DNA of 64,000 nucleotides from Monoplex corrugatus (taxonomy: Eukaryota > Mollusca > Gastropoda > Littorinimorpha > Ranellidae). Of this stretch, positions 24,901 through 55,101 are shown one piece after another. The first letter of the stretch is position 1. Each line of letters begins with the position of its first letter. The stretch is taken from NCBI GenBank assembly GCA_030674185.1, contig CM060307.1, forward strand, positions 77,598,635 through 77,662,634. Direction: 5' to 3'. Position numbers and translations under genes: made by a program. Below the pieces are notes generated by a model. The model worked only from the letters and a program-made list of their open reading frames with translations. It had not been told where the DNA came from and searched no databases.

Positions 24901-27900
24901 ACTATCATGCAAACTGGCAATATTTTAAGTAATTGTTAAACAAACCTTCTCTTCCAAAACGAGCTTTGTCCCTCCATACTCTGGCAGAAGAACTTTGTCT
25001 CCCACCTGCACACTGACTGGTGTCACTTCACCATTCTGAAACATTCAATAAACAAGCATGCTGTTATTCTCATTTCATTCAATGATAGACACCATGACAA
25101 AGGTAAAAAAATACTGAATAAGAAGTCTGTTATATTCTAAGGACATACTGGTAGAGATTCCACACTATTTGACGATTAATCCAAGGATCCACTACAATAT
25201 TTTTACAATCCTGAAATTATTTTCCTTCTGCAGTAGTTCTGGTTGTATTAGTTCATTTTTAACAGTTGAAAATTGTCCATCTCAGTGTGTGTTCTGTGAA
25301 AAATTAAACCTTCCAAACTGTCCTGAACAATGGTAATGAATCTATCTTCACAGTTCATGGCTCAACAGTCAAATCAAATATACAATTATTAGCCAATGGG
25401 GAGTTCCTAGAACATTTTGGTACAAGTACAATGGTACTGTGCACTCCCTGCTGGGAAATACCGTAAAATCAAAACCGTCCATGCTCACAGTCACACTTTA
25501 CGACTGAGGGCCTTCAAACAACTGACTTTTGAACTTGCTTATGAAACAAACCATAGCTTATGCAAACAAACTGTTACTGTTAGTGTTACTTTAAAGCCCA
25601 TGCAACTGCACAGGGCCATATCAGGGCTATAACCATCTCAGAAAGTACACCATACCTCACTGGAGAAAAAAAAAAAACCTGGAAAAGAAAATTTAAGTAC
25701 ACATATCAATGCATTTAACTTAAGCACATAATCTAAGGATATGCCCTTGTCACTGACCACTCGTCCCATTTAACAGCAGAGGATATAAAATTTTTAAAAA
25801 CATACCTGAAAAAGGCTGAATACAAATTTTAACATAATTAAGGACACTAAAAGTAAACCATACTTGTAAAAACAAGCCTGAATTACCTAAAATTGCTTCT
25901 GCACATCACGTTTCCTTAAAGTCAGAAACGCACATGATACATGTACCCAATTATCAATCCTAAGAGAAAGTATGTAAGGCTTTATCAAACACATACAGGT
26001 GAATGAACCAGCAAGGTAGAAAATAACAGGAAGAAATGATAAAGCAAAGGAACAAGGGAGAAACAAAGAGTGACAGAAGAGGAAATTTCTAGCACAGAAT
26101 TTCTAAGGACTGGGGATACTATTTATGCTGAAAGAGCCCTCAGCATCCCAAAAGTGGGCGCAACCAAATATGGTAAACAGTAGACTCGCGCATGTCAAGC
26201 TGTTAGGAGCTAAATGAGTCTTATTATTCATGTAACTGAATATAGTAGACTCATTTAGTTACTAGCAGCCTGACATGCATGCATGCTTGCTTTGACAATT
26301 TTCTTTGAAATCTGTTCTGAATGTAATGTCAATCTCTTTTTTCTTAAAGTTAGAAAGACATCATATGTACTACAGTTAATACGTAACTGACAGGGTGCAC
26401 TGTTGTTGGTGCACTTCCATCTGGTTTCTCTAAAATAACATTGGTGTGTTAACAAGAGACTGTAAACAAAACTGTGAACAAAGCAACTTGAAATGTAACA
26501 ATGTGTGACAAATTATCAACATACAGATCTTGACTCATGGCATCTGGTTACAGATCCCGCAGATACTTCATCTGTAACTGTGAGACACCTACATAATCAG
26601 AAAATATGTTCATATGGAAACCAGCACTACCAATTAAACAAAGTTTAATGAACTGAATGGTAAAGCACCACACAGACGACGATAATTTAGAAAAAATGAG
26701 TTTAGTATGAATAAATTCATAAATGGAACAATGCACTATTACTGAATCATTAGATTTTCTGAAAGAATTTTGCTTTTTTCATTCAATTATACTGGACTGT
26801 GACAAGTATCTATTTGTCATTTAAATCAACGAAGAAAATTCTACTGTAATTCATCAGCAGAACTAGAAGAATAAGAGATAACTTACCTCACTCTTGACAC
26901 CTTTTCCCACAGCAACAACTACAGCTTCTTGCACTTTGCCCTGAGCTTTTTCTGGAATCATGATGCCTCCCTTTGTTTTCAACTCGGGTAAATTGCGTTC
27001 CACCAGGATGCGGTCAAACAGAGGGAGGAAGTTTCGGAATGCGCGTGCCTGTGAAACAAGAGCATACAAGACGATTACTATTTTCTGACACCACATACAC
27101 ACATACAGATATAGATAAATCATCATGATGATGTGCCTTACCACATGGTGTTGGAGATCATGGCCTGAGCATACAAGACGATTACTATTTTCTGACACCA
27201 CACACACACATACAGATATAGATAAATCATCATGATGATGTGCCTTACCACATGGTGTTGGAGATCATGGCCCTCCATATGAATCCATTTTTTATCACCG
27301 CAAGTATATATACTACCCTATTTGTCCCCACCCACTCTGCAAAACTATATTTTCTCCCTGAGTCTAGCTGGTGTTCTTTTTCCCTCTACTTTTCTTTTTT
27401 TGACTACGTGCTCAAATTTCTCCTGCCTCACATCCTATAAATGTTGCTTGTCTTTTACATTCTCCTTCATTAATGTTTTTTTGTGTTCACTTCTTTCAAG
27501 ACTGTCTCAGTTGTTTTCTTTGCTGTGCATGGGAACTCTTTTAACACTCTTCTTAGAAACCACATTTCAGCTGCCTAAATTTTGTTCTGACTTTGCTTGT
27601 TGCTTGTCCAGGCTTTATGTTTGCGCAACTGTACCAGGCTTCATGTCTGTGTAACTACTGGTTTTATATAACACTAAAAAACTCTTCCTAATATCAACTG
27701 ATAGGCATTTGTTGGTAAGAAAGCCTTTCATTTTCTTGAATGCTGTTTTATTTTGGATTTTTTTGCTGGCTATTTCTAATTTGCATCTGCTATCTGGTGA
27801 GGTGACTGTACCAGATATTTGAACTTGTGTCAATGTTGTGCCATTTGTTATTTTACATGAGGGGACGTCATATTCATGACTGATTGTCAGCCTTTTATTT

Positions 27901-30900
27901 CTGCTTTCTCTTTTGCTATGACTTCAGTCATCTTATCATTTAGCTCTAGCCCTTCATCTCTGCTTTATATTTCTGTTACATTCACAAGATTTTGAATGTC
28001 TTTTCCATTTTCTACAATCAAAATGGAGTCATGTGCATAACAAAGATTGTTTATCATTTTTCCTCCAACTTTTATCCCAGGGCATTCTTCTAGGTTTCTC
28101 GTGATGGTTTTACTATAAAGTGAAAACAAATTTGGTGACAGAACAGATTCCTATCTAACCCATCCTTTGACATTTTGAACAGATCTTGAATCATTTTCTA
28201 CTCTCACTGCTGCTGTTTGCTCCCAATATACTAGCACAATGTTAAGGATCACTATGAGAAAACAGGTGCGTAATAAACTCAGTTCGCTACTGTTATTTAT
28301 TTCTCAGTCCAGCCAAATTGTTATGAATTCTTGTTCAGCTGTAAGTGGTCGATGTTGTGTTAGTGCGAAAATTGCACGGGATTCTCTACTACTGAGCTTG
28401 GCCGCAAACGGAAAAGCGGAAACTTGCGAAAAAGGACCTTGTTTTGGACCGTTCTGCTTGAACACATTGCACAAGCCAGATGGAAAAACCATTATGCACG
28501 TGCAAGCACTGCTGTTTATGTGTGAGATGCTGTCTCTTGCTTGGCTTTATAAGAAGACATTCCACCAGTAGTAGGCCTGATCTGACAATGCCTCCACGAC
28601 GAAAATTGAGCGAGTTTGAGAGGGGACGAGCTGTTGCATGGTTCCAAGATGGTGTTCCCAAGCGAGAAGTGGCCAGGCGACTTCAGGTGTCCATCTCGGT
28701 CATTGTCAGACTGATTCAACGCTTCACAGCCACTGGGAGGGTCCATGAAAGACGCAGATCTGGTCGACCGAAGAAGACAAACCCACGTGAAGATCGTCTC
28801 ATTGAACGACAAGCCCTGCAGACAAGAACAGCCTCTTCCAGCATCATTCGAAGGCAGCTGAGGGTGGCTACTAACATCAACATCAGCCAGCAGACCATAT
28901 GGAACCGCCTTCATGGGTTTAACCTCCGTTCTCGTCGCCCAGCTGTACGGCCACGCTTAACTCCAGCCCATAGGGCAGCACGCCGCGCCTTCTGCAGACA
29001 TCACGTGAGGTGGACACATCAGCAATGGTCCCAGGTCCTGTTCAGTGATGAATCACGCTTCACCATGAACCACAACGACGGCCGACTGAGGGTCTGGAGG
29101 CGCCCAGGGCAACGCTTTATTGACACCACTGTCCAAGAAAAGGTGGCCTTTGGTGGAGGTTCTGTAATGGTCTGGGGGGCCTTCAGCCTTCACCACAGAA
29201 CACCCTTGTATCATGTACAGGGTAACCTGACTGGCCTCCGATACCGGGATGAGATCCTTCGACCGCTGGCTGTGCCTACACTGCAGCAGATGGGACCAAC
29301 GGCTGTCTACCAGGATGACAATGCTCGCCCCCACAGGGCAAGGGTGGTCAACAACTTCCTGCAGCAGTCTGGAGTCAACAGAATGGAGTGGCCAGCATGC
29401 AGTCCCGATCTCAACCCGATTGAGAACCTCTGGGATGAGCTGGATCGCAAAGTGAGGAGCAACCACCCCCCTCCCAGGGATGCCCAACACCTCTACCAGA
29501 TGCTGCAGGCTGAGTGGCAGGCGCTTCCACAGAGGATCTTCACCAACCTGGTCAACTCGATTAGAAAATTGCTGCGTCGAGTGCCAGAACAGCCATGGCG
29601 GTTACACGCATTACTGAACTTTTGGGAGCATCAGAATGCCCTGTCTTGTGATTTCAATGACTTTGGGAAATCAAATTTCGATACGTACCCACTTTGATCA
29701 AATGTACACACCAAACGATTGCTCAAAATTGAAGGCAATTGTGTATCGTTATCACTAAAGCATGGAATTAAATGTTTGCCAAACTTCAACGCATTTGCTT
29801 TCTTATTTTGAAAGTTATGAATTTTTGTGCAAGTGATCCTTAACTTTTTGTGCGTAGTGTATATTTCTTATTATTCCTAGATCTTTTCAATCAATACTGA
29901 GTTTTTCCAGATGGTTGGTCAATTCACATTTAACCCAATCAAAAACCTTGGTAAAATCAACTAAACATAAAGATAAATCCATATTCAACTCAACTGATCT
30001 TTCGATGAGACTTCTTAGGATATATATATATGACTAACATTTCTTTCCTTCAGCAAATCCACATTCATCTTATTTCTGGTTTGAGTCTATCTTTGTCCTC
30101 ATCATGATTATTAACAGAATCTTTTGTTACAATGCTCATCAAGCTGACTGTACAACAGAGTTCACATTCAACAGCCCCTGCTTTCTGTGGGAGTGCAATG
30201 AAAATTGACTTGACATGTCCGAGGGATTTTTCTGGTGTCATAAATTTCATTTAGTAGGATTGCTACTTTTCCAATGCCATATTCATCTTCAGCCTCAATT
30301 ATTTCTGTACTAATACTAGCTGGTCCTGGGGCTTTTCCTTGTTTTAGCTTTTTCATAGCTGCTCTAACTTCATCTTTTGTTACTGGTGGTCCTTCAAAGT
30401 TCTTTCCAATAATGTGTTCCCCCCTTCTGTCACCATCAAAAAGGTCTTCAATGTGCTCTCTCAATCTACCTAATATTTAACATCTTCTGTAATAATCATA
30501 CCATCTTTTGACATCAAGCAGCCAGTTGATGCAGGTCTTCTTTCTGATAATTTCTTCAATATTTCTGTGCATAAACTCAGGGTCTGTTTTATGTCGATCT
30601 TTTTCTTTGCATTTTGTTTCTAGCCAAGCTTTTTAGCTTTACTGGTTGTATGGCCAAATGATTAGCCAAGTGCCCAAACCACTGGTTGTGTGCCCCAGTG
30701 GTTGTTGTGTGACCCAATGGTTTGTGAGTGTCAGAGTGATTGACTGTGTCACTGTGTGGCCATGGTTGGTTCTGTGGCAGAGTAGTTGGCAGAGTGCCAC
30801 AGTGGCTAGTTGTGTGTCCAAACCAATGGCTGAGTACCCAAGTGACTGGGTTGTGTGCCCAACTGGTTGGCTGTGTGGCCAAGTAGCAGCTTGTGTGACC

Positions 30901-32728
30901 AAACAATTGGTTGTGTGTCACAATGGTTGATTGTCTGCTCCAGAGGTTGATTGTGTGGCTGAATGGTTGGTCGTGTGGCTGAGTGACCGAGTGGTTGGTT
31001 GTGTGTCCCAGTGGAAGGATGGTTGTGTGCCACAATGGTTGGCTGTGTAACCGATCAACCAAGTGTGGCCCAATGGTTGACTGTGTGGCTGAGTGCTTGA
31101 TTTTGTGGCCAAGCAGTTGGTAGTGGGGTTGGCTGTGTGGTTGAATGGTTGATTGTGTGCTCCATTGGTTGGATATATGGCCGAGGGGTTGGCAATGTGC
31201 CAGACTGGTCGGCTGAGTGCCCATGCAGTTAGTTGTTACCATCACATGTCTGAGTGGTTGGCTGTGCAGTTGAGTGGTCGACTATGTGGCCAAGTGGTTG
31301 TGTGGCCAGGTTACGGGCTATGTACCTAATCTGCTGGGTGTGTGTCTGTGCGGTTAGCTGTGTGCCCAATTGGTTGGTTGTGTGGAAAAGTGGTTGACTG
31401 TGTGCCCAACTGAATGGCTGTGTGGTAAACTGGCTGCATGGAAAAGTGATTGTATAATCAATGGTTAACTGTAAAGGCTGAGTGGTTGACTATAATGTCC
31501 GGGTGGTCGGCTATCTGCTTAAGTGACTGAGTGGTTGGCTGTATGCTCAAGAGGCTGGCTGAGTGTCCAAGTGGTTGGCTTGTGGCTGGGTGGTTAGCTC
31601 TGTACCCGAGTAGTTGGTTTTGTCACCGAATGATCCGCTGCGAGGCTGCGTGGTTGGTTGTCTGAATGAGAGATCGGATGTACTGTCAAGCAGTTGAATG
31701 CCTTCTTGCTCAGTGTGAGAAAGGTCTCAGTAGAAGACTAAAATCTGCTTCCCTAGCAAACTTGCTACCTCCCAGCAACTTTTTTTTTTCATATTGTGAT
31801 CTGCAATTCCAACACACAAATATCAAATGGGCTATTATGTGTATGGTCATTTTTTTTCTTTTAATACCCTGCCATTAACTTATAACTATAAGGCAGTCAT
31901 ATTCTATTATCTGGGGGCGTTTATGCTGAGGGTTTTTACGTTTCCATAAACCATCTTAATGTGACTTACAGGATCTTTCAATTTCACATGCCCATTTGTT
32001 GTTCTGTATGAAATGACATACAAAGGGAACTCAGGCACTAGCAGATCTGAACTTATGCTGATCTGAGAGATTATTAACAGCTCTACCCATTACCCACTTG
32101 GCAGTACTCAAGCAAGATCTTTTAACTGGAAGACCAGTGTCCTAACCATTATCGCACCTGTCAGACTCGTAATGTCTTCATTATTCTTAAGATCATTTCA
32201 TTATCTACATTATTCATTCATTGTTATTTTGGTGCTTACACTTTTCACAGAAGGCCCAATATTCTCAAGGTCAAACTTTACCAACTGATTACCGAATTAT
32301 TTTTCAAATCTGATATTTAAAAACGACTGTTCCAATGTGCCCATCTCCTCAATGGATCCACCGGCGACTTGTGAATGACCTGAAAGAAGTAAGTCACTGC
32401 CACATAGTAGTCTAAATAAATATAGTAGGCCTAACATAGGGCTGGCCATCGTCTGCATCAGCAGCAGACACAAGGCGAGCTTAGGACAGAGTTAAACCAA
32501 AGCTTCGGTGCCATGCACAGTACAACAGTCTACAGTAGCCGTCAGTAGAGTAGACAGGCAATAGTCTGAAAAGACTAGAACTGTGCTGTGCGTCACACCA
32601 GAGTGCCTATTTACAAAACTCTTCAACTGGCTTCGTAAAATAACCTGAAATGAAACGTTAATAGAAGTCTATGTCAGAGAAAACATTTACCACAAGCAGA
32701 GCCATCTTAAATGGTGCCTTCTTACCAT
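21908..32728 (-). CDS. HSPE1: Mitochondrial 10-kDa heat shock protein (chaperonin 10), complete, four exons
   Basis: Minus-strand exons: 32728-32726 (only the ATG, followed by donor GTAAGA), 27048-26887 (ARAFRNFLPLFDRILVER..KGVKSE), 25035-24946 (NGEVTPVSVQVGDKVLLPEYGG..LEEK) and 21961-21908 (EYFLFRDGDLLGKFEAQ, stop). All junctions are GT-AG and phase 0, giving 102 aa, the same length as human HSP10. The mobile loop (about residues 24-37, containing KTKGGIMIPE) carries the GIM motif that contacts HSP60, and the PEYGG and FRDGD signatures of GroES-type proteins are present. It forms a heptameric lid for HSP60 in the mitochondrial matrix; the uncleaved N-terminus serves as targeting signal in this family. 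Exon 1 abuts the HSE-containing promoter shared with HSPD1. Introns are long and repeat-filled. The single-codon first exon is inferred from homology and the donor; exons 2-4 are certain. Confidence 0.96.
22394..22690 (+). mobile_element. tRNA-derived SINE, family A
   Basis: The head 'CACTGGGTAGTGCAGAGGGC' and 'TTGGTCCAAACCCC' corresponds to diverged A and B boxes. The body has 'CTGTCAAAATCATTGTGGAA', 'CTACCCAGAGTCCATTG' and 'GGGAAGACTATAATCACACA', shared with the 56.7-kb copy. Confidence 0.7.
23779..23797. repeat. Poly(C) tract downstream of HSPE1 exon 3
   Basis: Near-pure C run with pyrimidine-rich flanks, inside HSPE1 intron 3. Confidence 0.9.
24470..24830 (-). repeat. Dispersed repeat family D, partial, minus orientation
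   Basis: 'GAGCCCAGCCGACTACAGAGCC', 'AAGTACACATATCAAAACAT' and 'CATAATCTAAGGATATGCCC' are reversed family D segments. It lies in HSPE1 intron 3, just past exon 3. Confidence 0.7.
25600..26180 (-). repeat. Dispersed repeat family D, minus orientation
   Basis: 'GGGCCATATCAGGGCTATAA', 'CATAATCTAAGGATATGCCC', 'GGAAATTTCTAGCACAGAAT' and 'ATACTATTTATGCTGAAAGAG' mirror the plus copy at 17.2-17.8 kb. This copy lies in HSPE1 intron 2, so exon 3 is flanked by two copies in the same orientation. Confidence 0.75.
27061..27272. repeat. 107-bp tandem duplication next to HSPE1 exon 2
   Basis: The block beginning AGCATACAAGACGATTAC at 27061 recurs at 27168 with about one or two changes. The first copy begins only 13 bp from the exon 2 acceptor. 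On the minus strand each copy contains a donor-like ATGTG/GTAAGG. Confidence 0.92.
28231..29859 (+). mobile_element. Tc1-type DNA transposon, near full length
   Basis: About 1.63 kb between TA dinucleotides (28229-28230 and 29860-29861). Left end CTAGCACAATGTTAAGGATCACT and right end, read inward, CACTACGCACAAAAAGTTAAGG..CACT (both shortened here to the visible core TTAAGGATCACT) form terminal inverted repeats. Removing the element and one TA rejoins the surrounding LINE reading frame (I-I-R-N then I-Y-W-E-Q), which confirms the boundaries. Confidence 0.93.
28588..29697 (+). CDS. Tc1/mariner-superfamily transposase, DD34E, open frame intact
   Basis: A single uninterrupted frame of 369 aa from ATG 28588 (MPPRRKLSEF). 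An N-terminal paired-like helix-turn-helix DNA-binding domain (about residues 8-60, GVPKREVARRLQVS) is followed by a GRPR-like hinge (SGRPKK, about 70), a second HTH (SQQTIWNRLHG) and an RNase-H-like DDE catalytic domain. Catalytic residues visible: D154 (in FSDESRF), D244 (in YQDDNARPH) and E279 (in PIENLWDEL), with 34 residues between the last two. The enzyme would cut and paste its element at TA sites. The open frame continues upstream to 28480, but homology begins at the chosen start. It is GC-richer than the surrounding DNA. No stop or frameshift is seen, so the copy is young or recently arrived. Confidence 0.97.
   Translation: MPPRRKLSEFERGRAVAWFQDGVPKREVARRLQVSISVIVRLIQRFTATGRVHERRRSGRPKKTNPREDRLIERQALQTRTASSSIIRRQLRVATNINISQQTIWNRLHGFNLRSRRPAVRPRLTPAHRAARRAFCRHHVRWTHQQWSQVLFSDESRFTMNHNDGRLRVWRRPGQRFIDTTVQEKVAFGGGSVMVWGAFSLHHRTPLYHVQGNLTGLRYRDEILRPLAVPTLQQMGPTAVYQDDNARPHRARVVNNFLQQSGVNRMEWPACSPDLNPIENLWDELDRKVRSNHPPPRDAQHLYQMLQAEWQALPQRIFTNLVNSIRKLLRRVPEQPWRLHALLNFWEHQNALSCDFNDFGKSNFDTYPL
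30640..31665. repeat. Degenerate minisatellite, about 20-21-bp unit, about 1 kb
   Basis: About 45-50 imperfect repeats around the consensus GTGGTTGGCTGTGTGNCCAA. Units vary by substitution and small indels. A 218-aa open frame on the minus strand (31245-30589) is a by-product, giving peptide units such as QPLGHTTNHSATQ. It lies directly 5' of the minus-strand LINE. Confidence 0.92.
31915..32165 (-). mobile_element. tRNA-derived SINE, family B, minus strand
   Basis: On the minus strand from 32163: 'GACAGGTGCGATAATGGTTAGG' (A-box-like), 'CTTCCAGTTAAAAGATCTTG' (B-box position), then a body ending in 'AAAGATCCTGTAAGTCACATT' and 'GGTTTATGGAAACGT'. It is the most complete family B copy in the window. 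Confidence 0.65.
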
Positions 32729-32824
32729 GGTTCTTGGTATTACTTCGACTTGACCCTCCTGGCTCGTGTGTGATTGCAGCAGCCTCGATGGTCCACGTGC
32801 ACGAAACACGCATGCGCGGCGACC

Positions 32825-32832
32825 TTCAAGAA
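32825..32832. promoter_or_regulatory. Heat-shock element, two units
   Basis: TTCAAGAA is an inverted nTTCnnGAAn pair about 100 bp upstream of the HSPE1 start codon. Two units alone are weak, but position favours function. Confidence 0.5.
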
Positions 32833-33022
32833 GGGACAGATTATTGTTTCCAAAGACATGATGCAAGGTTTAGAACAAAATGTCTACGTATTCTACTGAA
32901 AGCAGATATTGAATTGAAAGTGTAGAGGTTAGATATATCAATAAAAAAAAAATTTGACTTGTATGTAATGGCAATATGAAGTATGTTTTGCTATAAAAAA
33001 CACTTGCAGAATATTATGCTGC

Positions 33023-33037
33023 TGAAACTTCTAGAAT
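33023..33037. promoter_or_regulatory. Heat-shock element, perfect three-unit HSE
   Basis: TGAAACTTCTAGAAT contains GAA, TTC and GAA with exact 5-bp spacing (33024, 33029, 33034), the minimal strong HSF1 trimer site. An imperfect GAA/TTA pair lies at 33008. It sits midway between the divergent genes. Confidence 0.75.
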
Positions 33038-33264
33038 AAAATGCCAGAAGCTGTATAAGCAATACATTCAATAGTTTTCTGCAAAATATACAGCTGTTTC
33101 GAGAGTACAAATAAATAACTCGCCATAAGTTTATTTTTCTGGTGATTTTCATTTGTTCAGATAGTAACTGAACTAAACATTTCATATTCTATTATCAAAT
33201 GGGCAAGTAGATCTTAATTATACATGTTTGGAATTTTACATATATCGTTGACTTCTCCCGCAGG

Positions 33265-33308
33265 TCAAGCTCTAAAGGTCATTCTTTCCGGGCACCGCGT
33301 GGAGAAAG
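33265..33308 (+). other. HSPD1: Possible noncoding first exon of HSPD1
   Basis: The HSPD1 start-codon exon has an acceptor 13 bp before the ATG, so a noncoding exon must lie upstream. The best candidate ends GGAGAAAG at 33308 before donor GTAAAT and follows the TATA-like CATATATC by about 25 bp. The 5' end is a guess, and other donors between 33.3 and 34.7 kb cannot be excluded. Confidence 0.4.
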
Positions 33309-33768
33309 GTAAATGTTGGCCTACTGTCTGTCGGTGAGAAGTTCAAAAACGTAAGCTTTTTGATACTGCTGTTTTCTTGTAAGCCATGGTGGTTTGATTT
33401 CATTGCGGTCTTTATTCGTTGTGTCATTTCGTGTAATTTTAACACAATAGCCAGTGAGCGGAAACTACATAATAATTTAATATCATGCACAATTGCAAGG
33501 ATCGGGGACGTCATTTTCGTCTTGCATTTTTGTGTTGGACAATTTAAGTGTAAAAGTGAGAAACAAAATGTGGCTCGGGTAAATCATGCCTCGTACTCGT
33601 GGTTCTACGTTTGTGCTCATTCTGTCGCCGCCATTCTGATTGGAAAGCTTCATAAGCTGCTGGTTATTTGATTACTCCTTGTCGGTTTATCTGTGAAGCG
33701 GAACGAAATTTTTTTTCTAGATCTATCTTTCCGGTTACAGAGTATCTGTACGATGTAAGAATCTGTTA

Positions 33769-33890
33769 GAAGTACATCAACTACTCGAAGATCAGTTGTG
33801 TTACTATAGATCTAGTCGGTGCAAGAAGTGCGTCAACTACTCGAAGATCAGTTGTGTTACTAACTTACTATAGATCTAGTCGGTGCAAGA
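33769..33890. repeat. Tandem duplication, about 57/65-bp unit, in HSPD1 intron 1
   Basis: 'TCAACTACTCGAAGATCAG' through 'ATAGATCTAGTCGGTGCAAG' is present twice. The second copy has an 8-bp insertion (AACTTACT) after GTTACT. Confidence 0.9.
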
Positions 33891-34831
33891 TCATCTGCAT
33901 ATTCTAGCTTAGTAGTTAAAACATAACTCTAACCCTCTCTCGAACCCACACCTTTACGGTGACCTTAGCCCTAGGGGTCGGCAATCCACACGGGGGAGCA
34001 AACAAAAAAACAAAAAAAACAAAAAAAATCGTGACAGGTCTGGTCTGCGTAGGAGTAGAAGGACCGATTGTTACATAAAATGCAGTCATAGTTGTTAAAT
34101 CTACAGTACATGTGTGTGTGTTCATATGCAGAATCCAAGAGAGTCCAGAACTCTGTCTTGAGAATACAATAATGATGGGTTATTTTTAACTTTAGTCCCA
34201 TGCTGTTATTAGGTTCATACTATATATTTAAAAGAGCTTGCCATTTTATTGAAAGTGCAGTTGAAAAAACTCATTAATTAGGCCTATTGCTTTAAAAGTG
34301 GAATTTTGATTCATCTTAGATTTTGTCTTAGGATACAAAGTAAACAGTCTTGCTAGATTAGCCCACCCTGACTTTAGTTTAACAAATCGAAGAAGTAAAC
34401 TGCTAACATCTATGGTAATGTGTTGATGCGTCTTAGTTATTGGTTCCATCTTTTTTTTTTCAATTGACTTGATGTACACTAACAGTTTAGTTAATTGTAC
34501 TTTACTGCTGCATTGCTTGTGCCAAACTTTGTCATGAGGTCACCACATCAGTAAAACTAATAGTGCAGTTTAGGAGTGCTTCCTAGCCATACCCCTTTTC
34601 ATGGGGTTAATTTGCTCCTCAAAATAGATTGTTTAGGCCTATGCCAGGGGTTATCATTAGATAGTCTTAGTATTGTTAGAAATATGGAGACCATCAGTAA
34701 TATGTATTCTTGTGCAAAACATACAATAGAGACTTGAACTGCACCTTTTGGTGTGTAGTTGCTGTGTATGATACTTTGCTTTTGATTAGTTATTTTATCA
34801 GGTGTTTTTGTCTTTACAGGTACAGAACATC

Positions 34832-55101
<20,270 letters not shown>

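Larger units (their letters stand above)
27330..30640 (-). mobile_element. Decayed LINE (non-LTR retrotransposon), interrupted by a Tc1 element
   Basis: Reading the minus strand from right to left: linker and RT start (HIEDLFDGD, then TKDEVRAAMKKLKQGKAPGP, about 30465-30170); KSIFIALPQKAGA (about 30200); DLSLCLVDFTKVFDWV (about 29970); then, past the Tc1 insertion, YWEQTAAVRVEN (about 28220); NLCYAHDSILIVENGK near 28010 (equivalent to the YADD region); and the C-terminal LEIASKKI..AFKKMKGFLTNKCLS (27780-27690). Stops and frameshifts show it is dead. The retroelement part is about 1.7 kb once the Tc1 is excluded. Its tail is closely related to the LINE fragment at 39.9 kb. Confidence 0.85.
32729..33270. 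promoter_or_regulatory. Bidirectional HSPE1/HSPD1 promoter region
   Basis: The interval between the HSPE1 start codon and the probable HSPD1 first exon is about 0.5 kb. It is CpG-containing near 32.75-32.83 kb and AT-rich beyond. It holds two heat-shock elements, an NRF-1-like site (32807-32818, CACGCATGCGCG, 11 of 12 consensus positions), an E-box CACGTG (32794-32799) and a TATA-like CATATATC (33239-33246). Divergent HSP60/HSP10 pairs with a shared heat-inducible promoter are known in mammals. Confidence 0.75.

Noticed and set aside
28480..28587. Upstream extension of the transposase frame
   Set aside because: The 36 extra residues are Cys-rich and unlike transposase N-termini; MPPRRKLSEF is the typical start.
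30589..31245. 218-aa open frame with QPLGHTTNH-like repeats
   Set aside because: It is a by-product of the degenerate minisatellite. Unit length is not a constant multiple of three and frames shift along the array.
30640..31665. Repeat array considered as CRISPR-like
   Set aside because: Units are contiguous without unique spacers, highly degenerate, and the host is clearly eukaryotic.
34802..34831. Upstream in-frame ATG at 34802 as HSPD1 start
   Set aside because: It lies before the acceptor TTTACAG ending at 34819, inside the intron. The ATG at 34832 begins a normal presequence.
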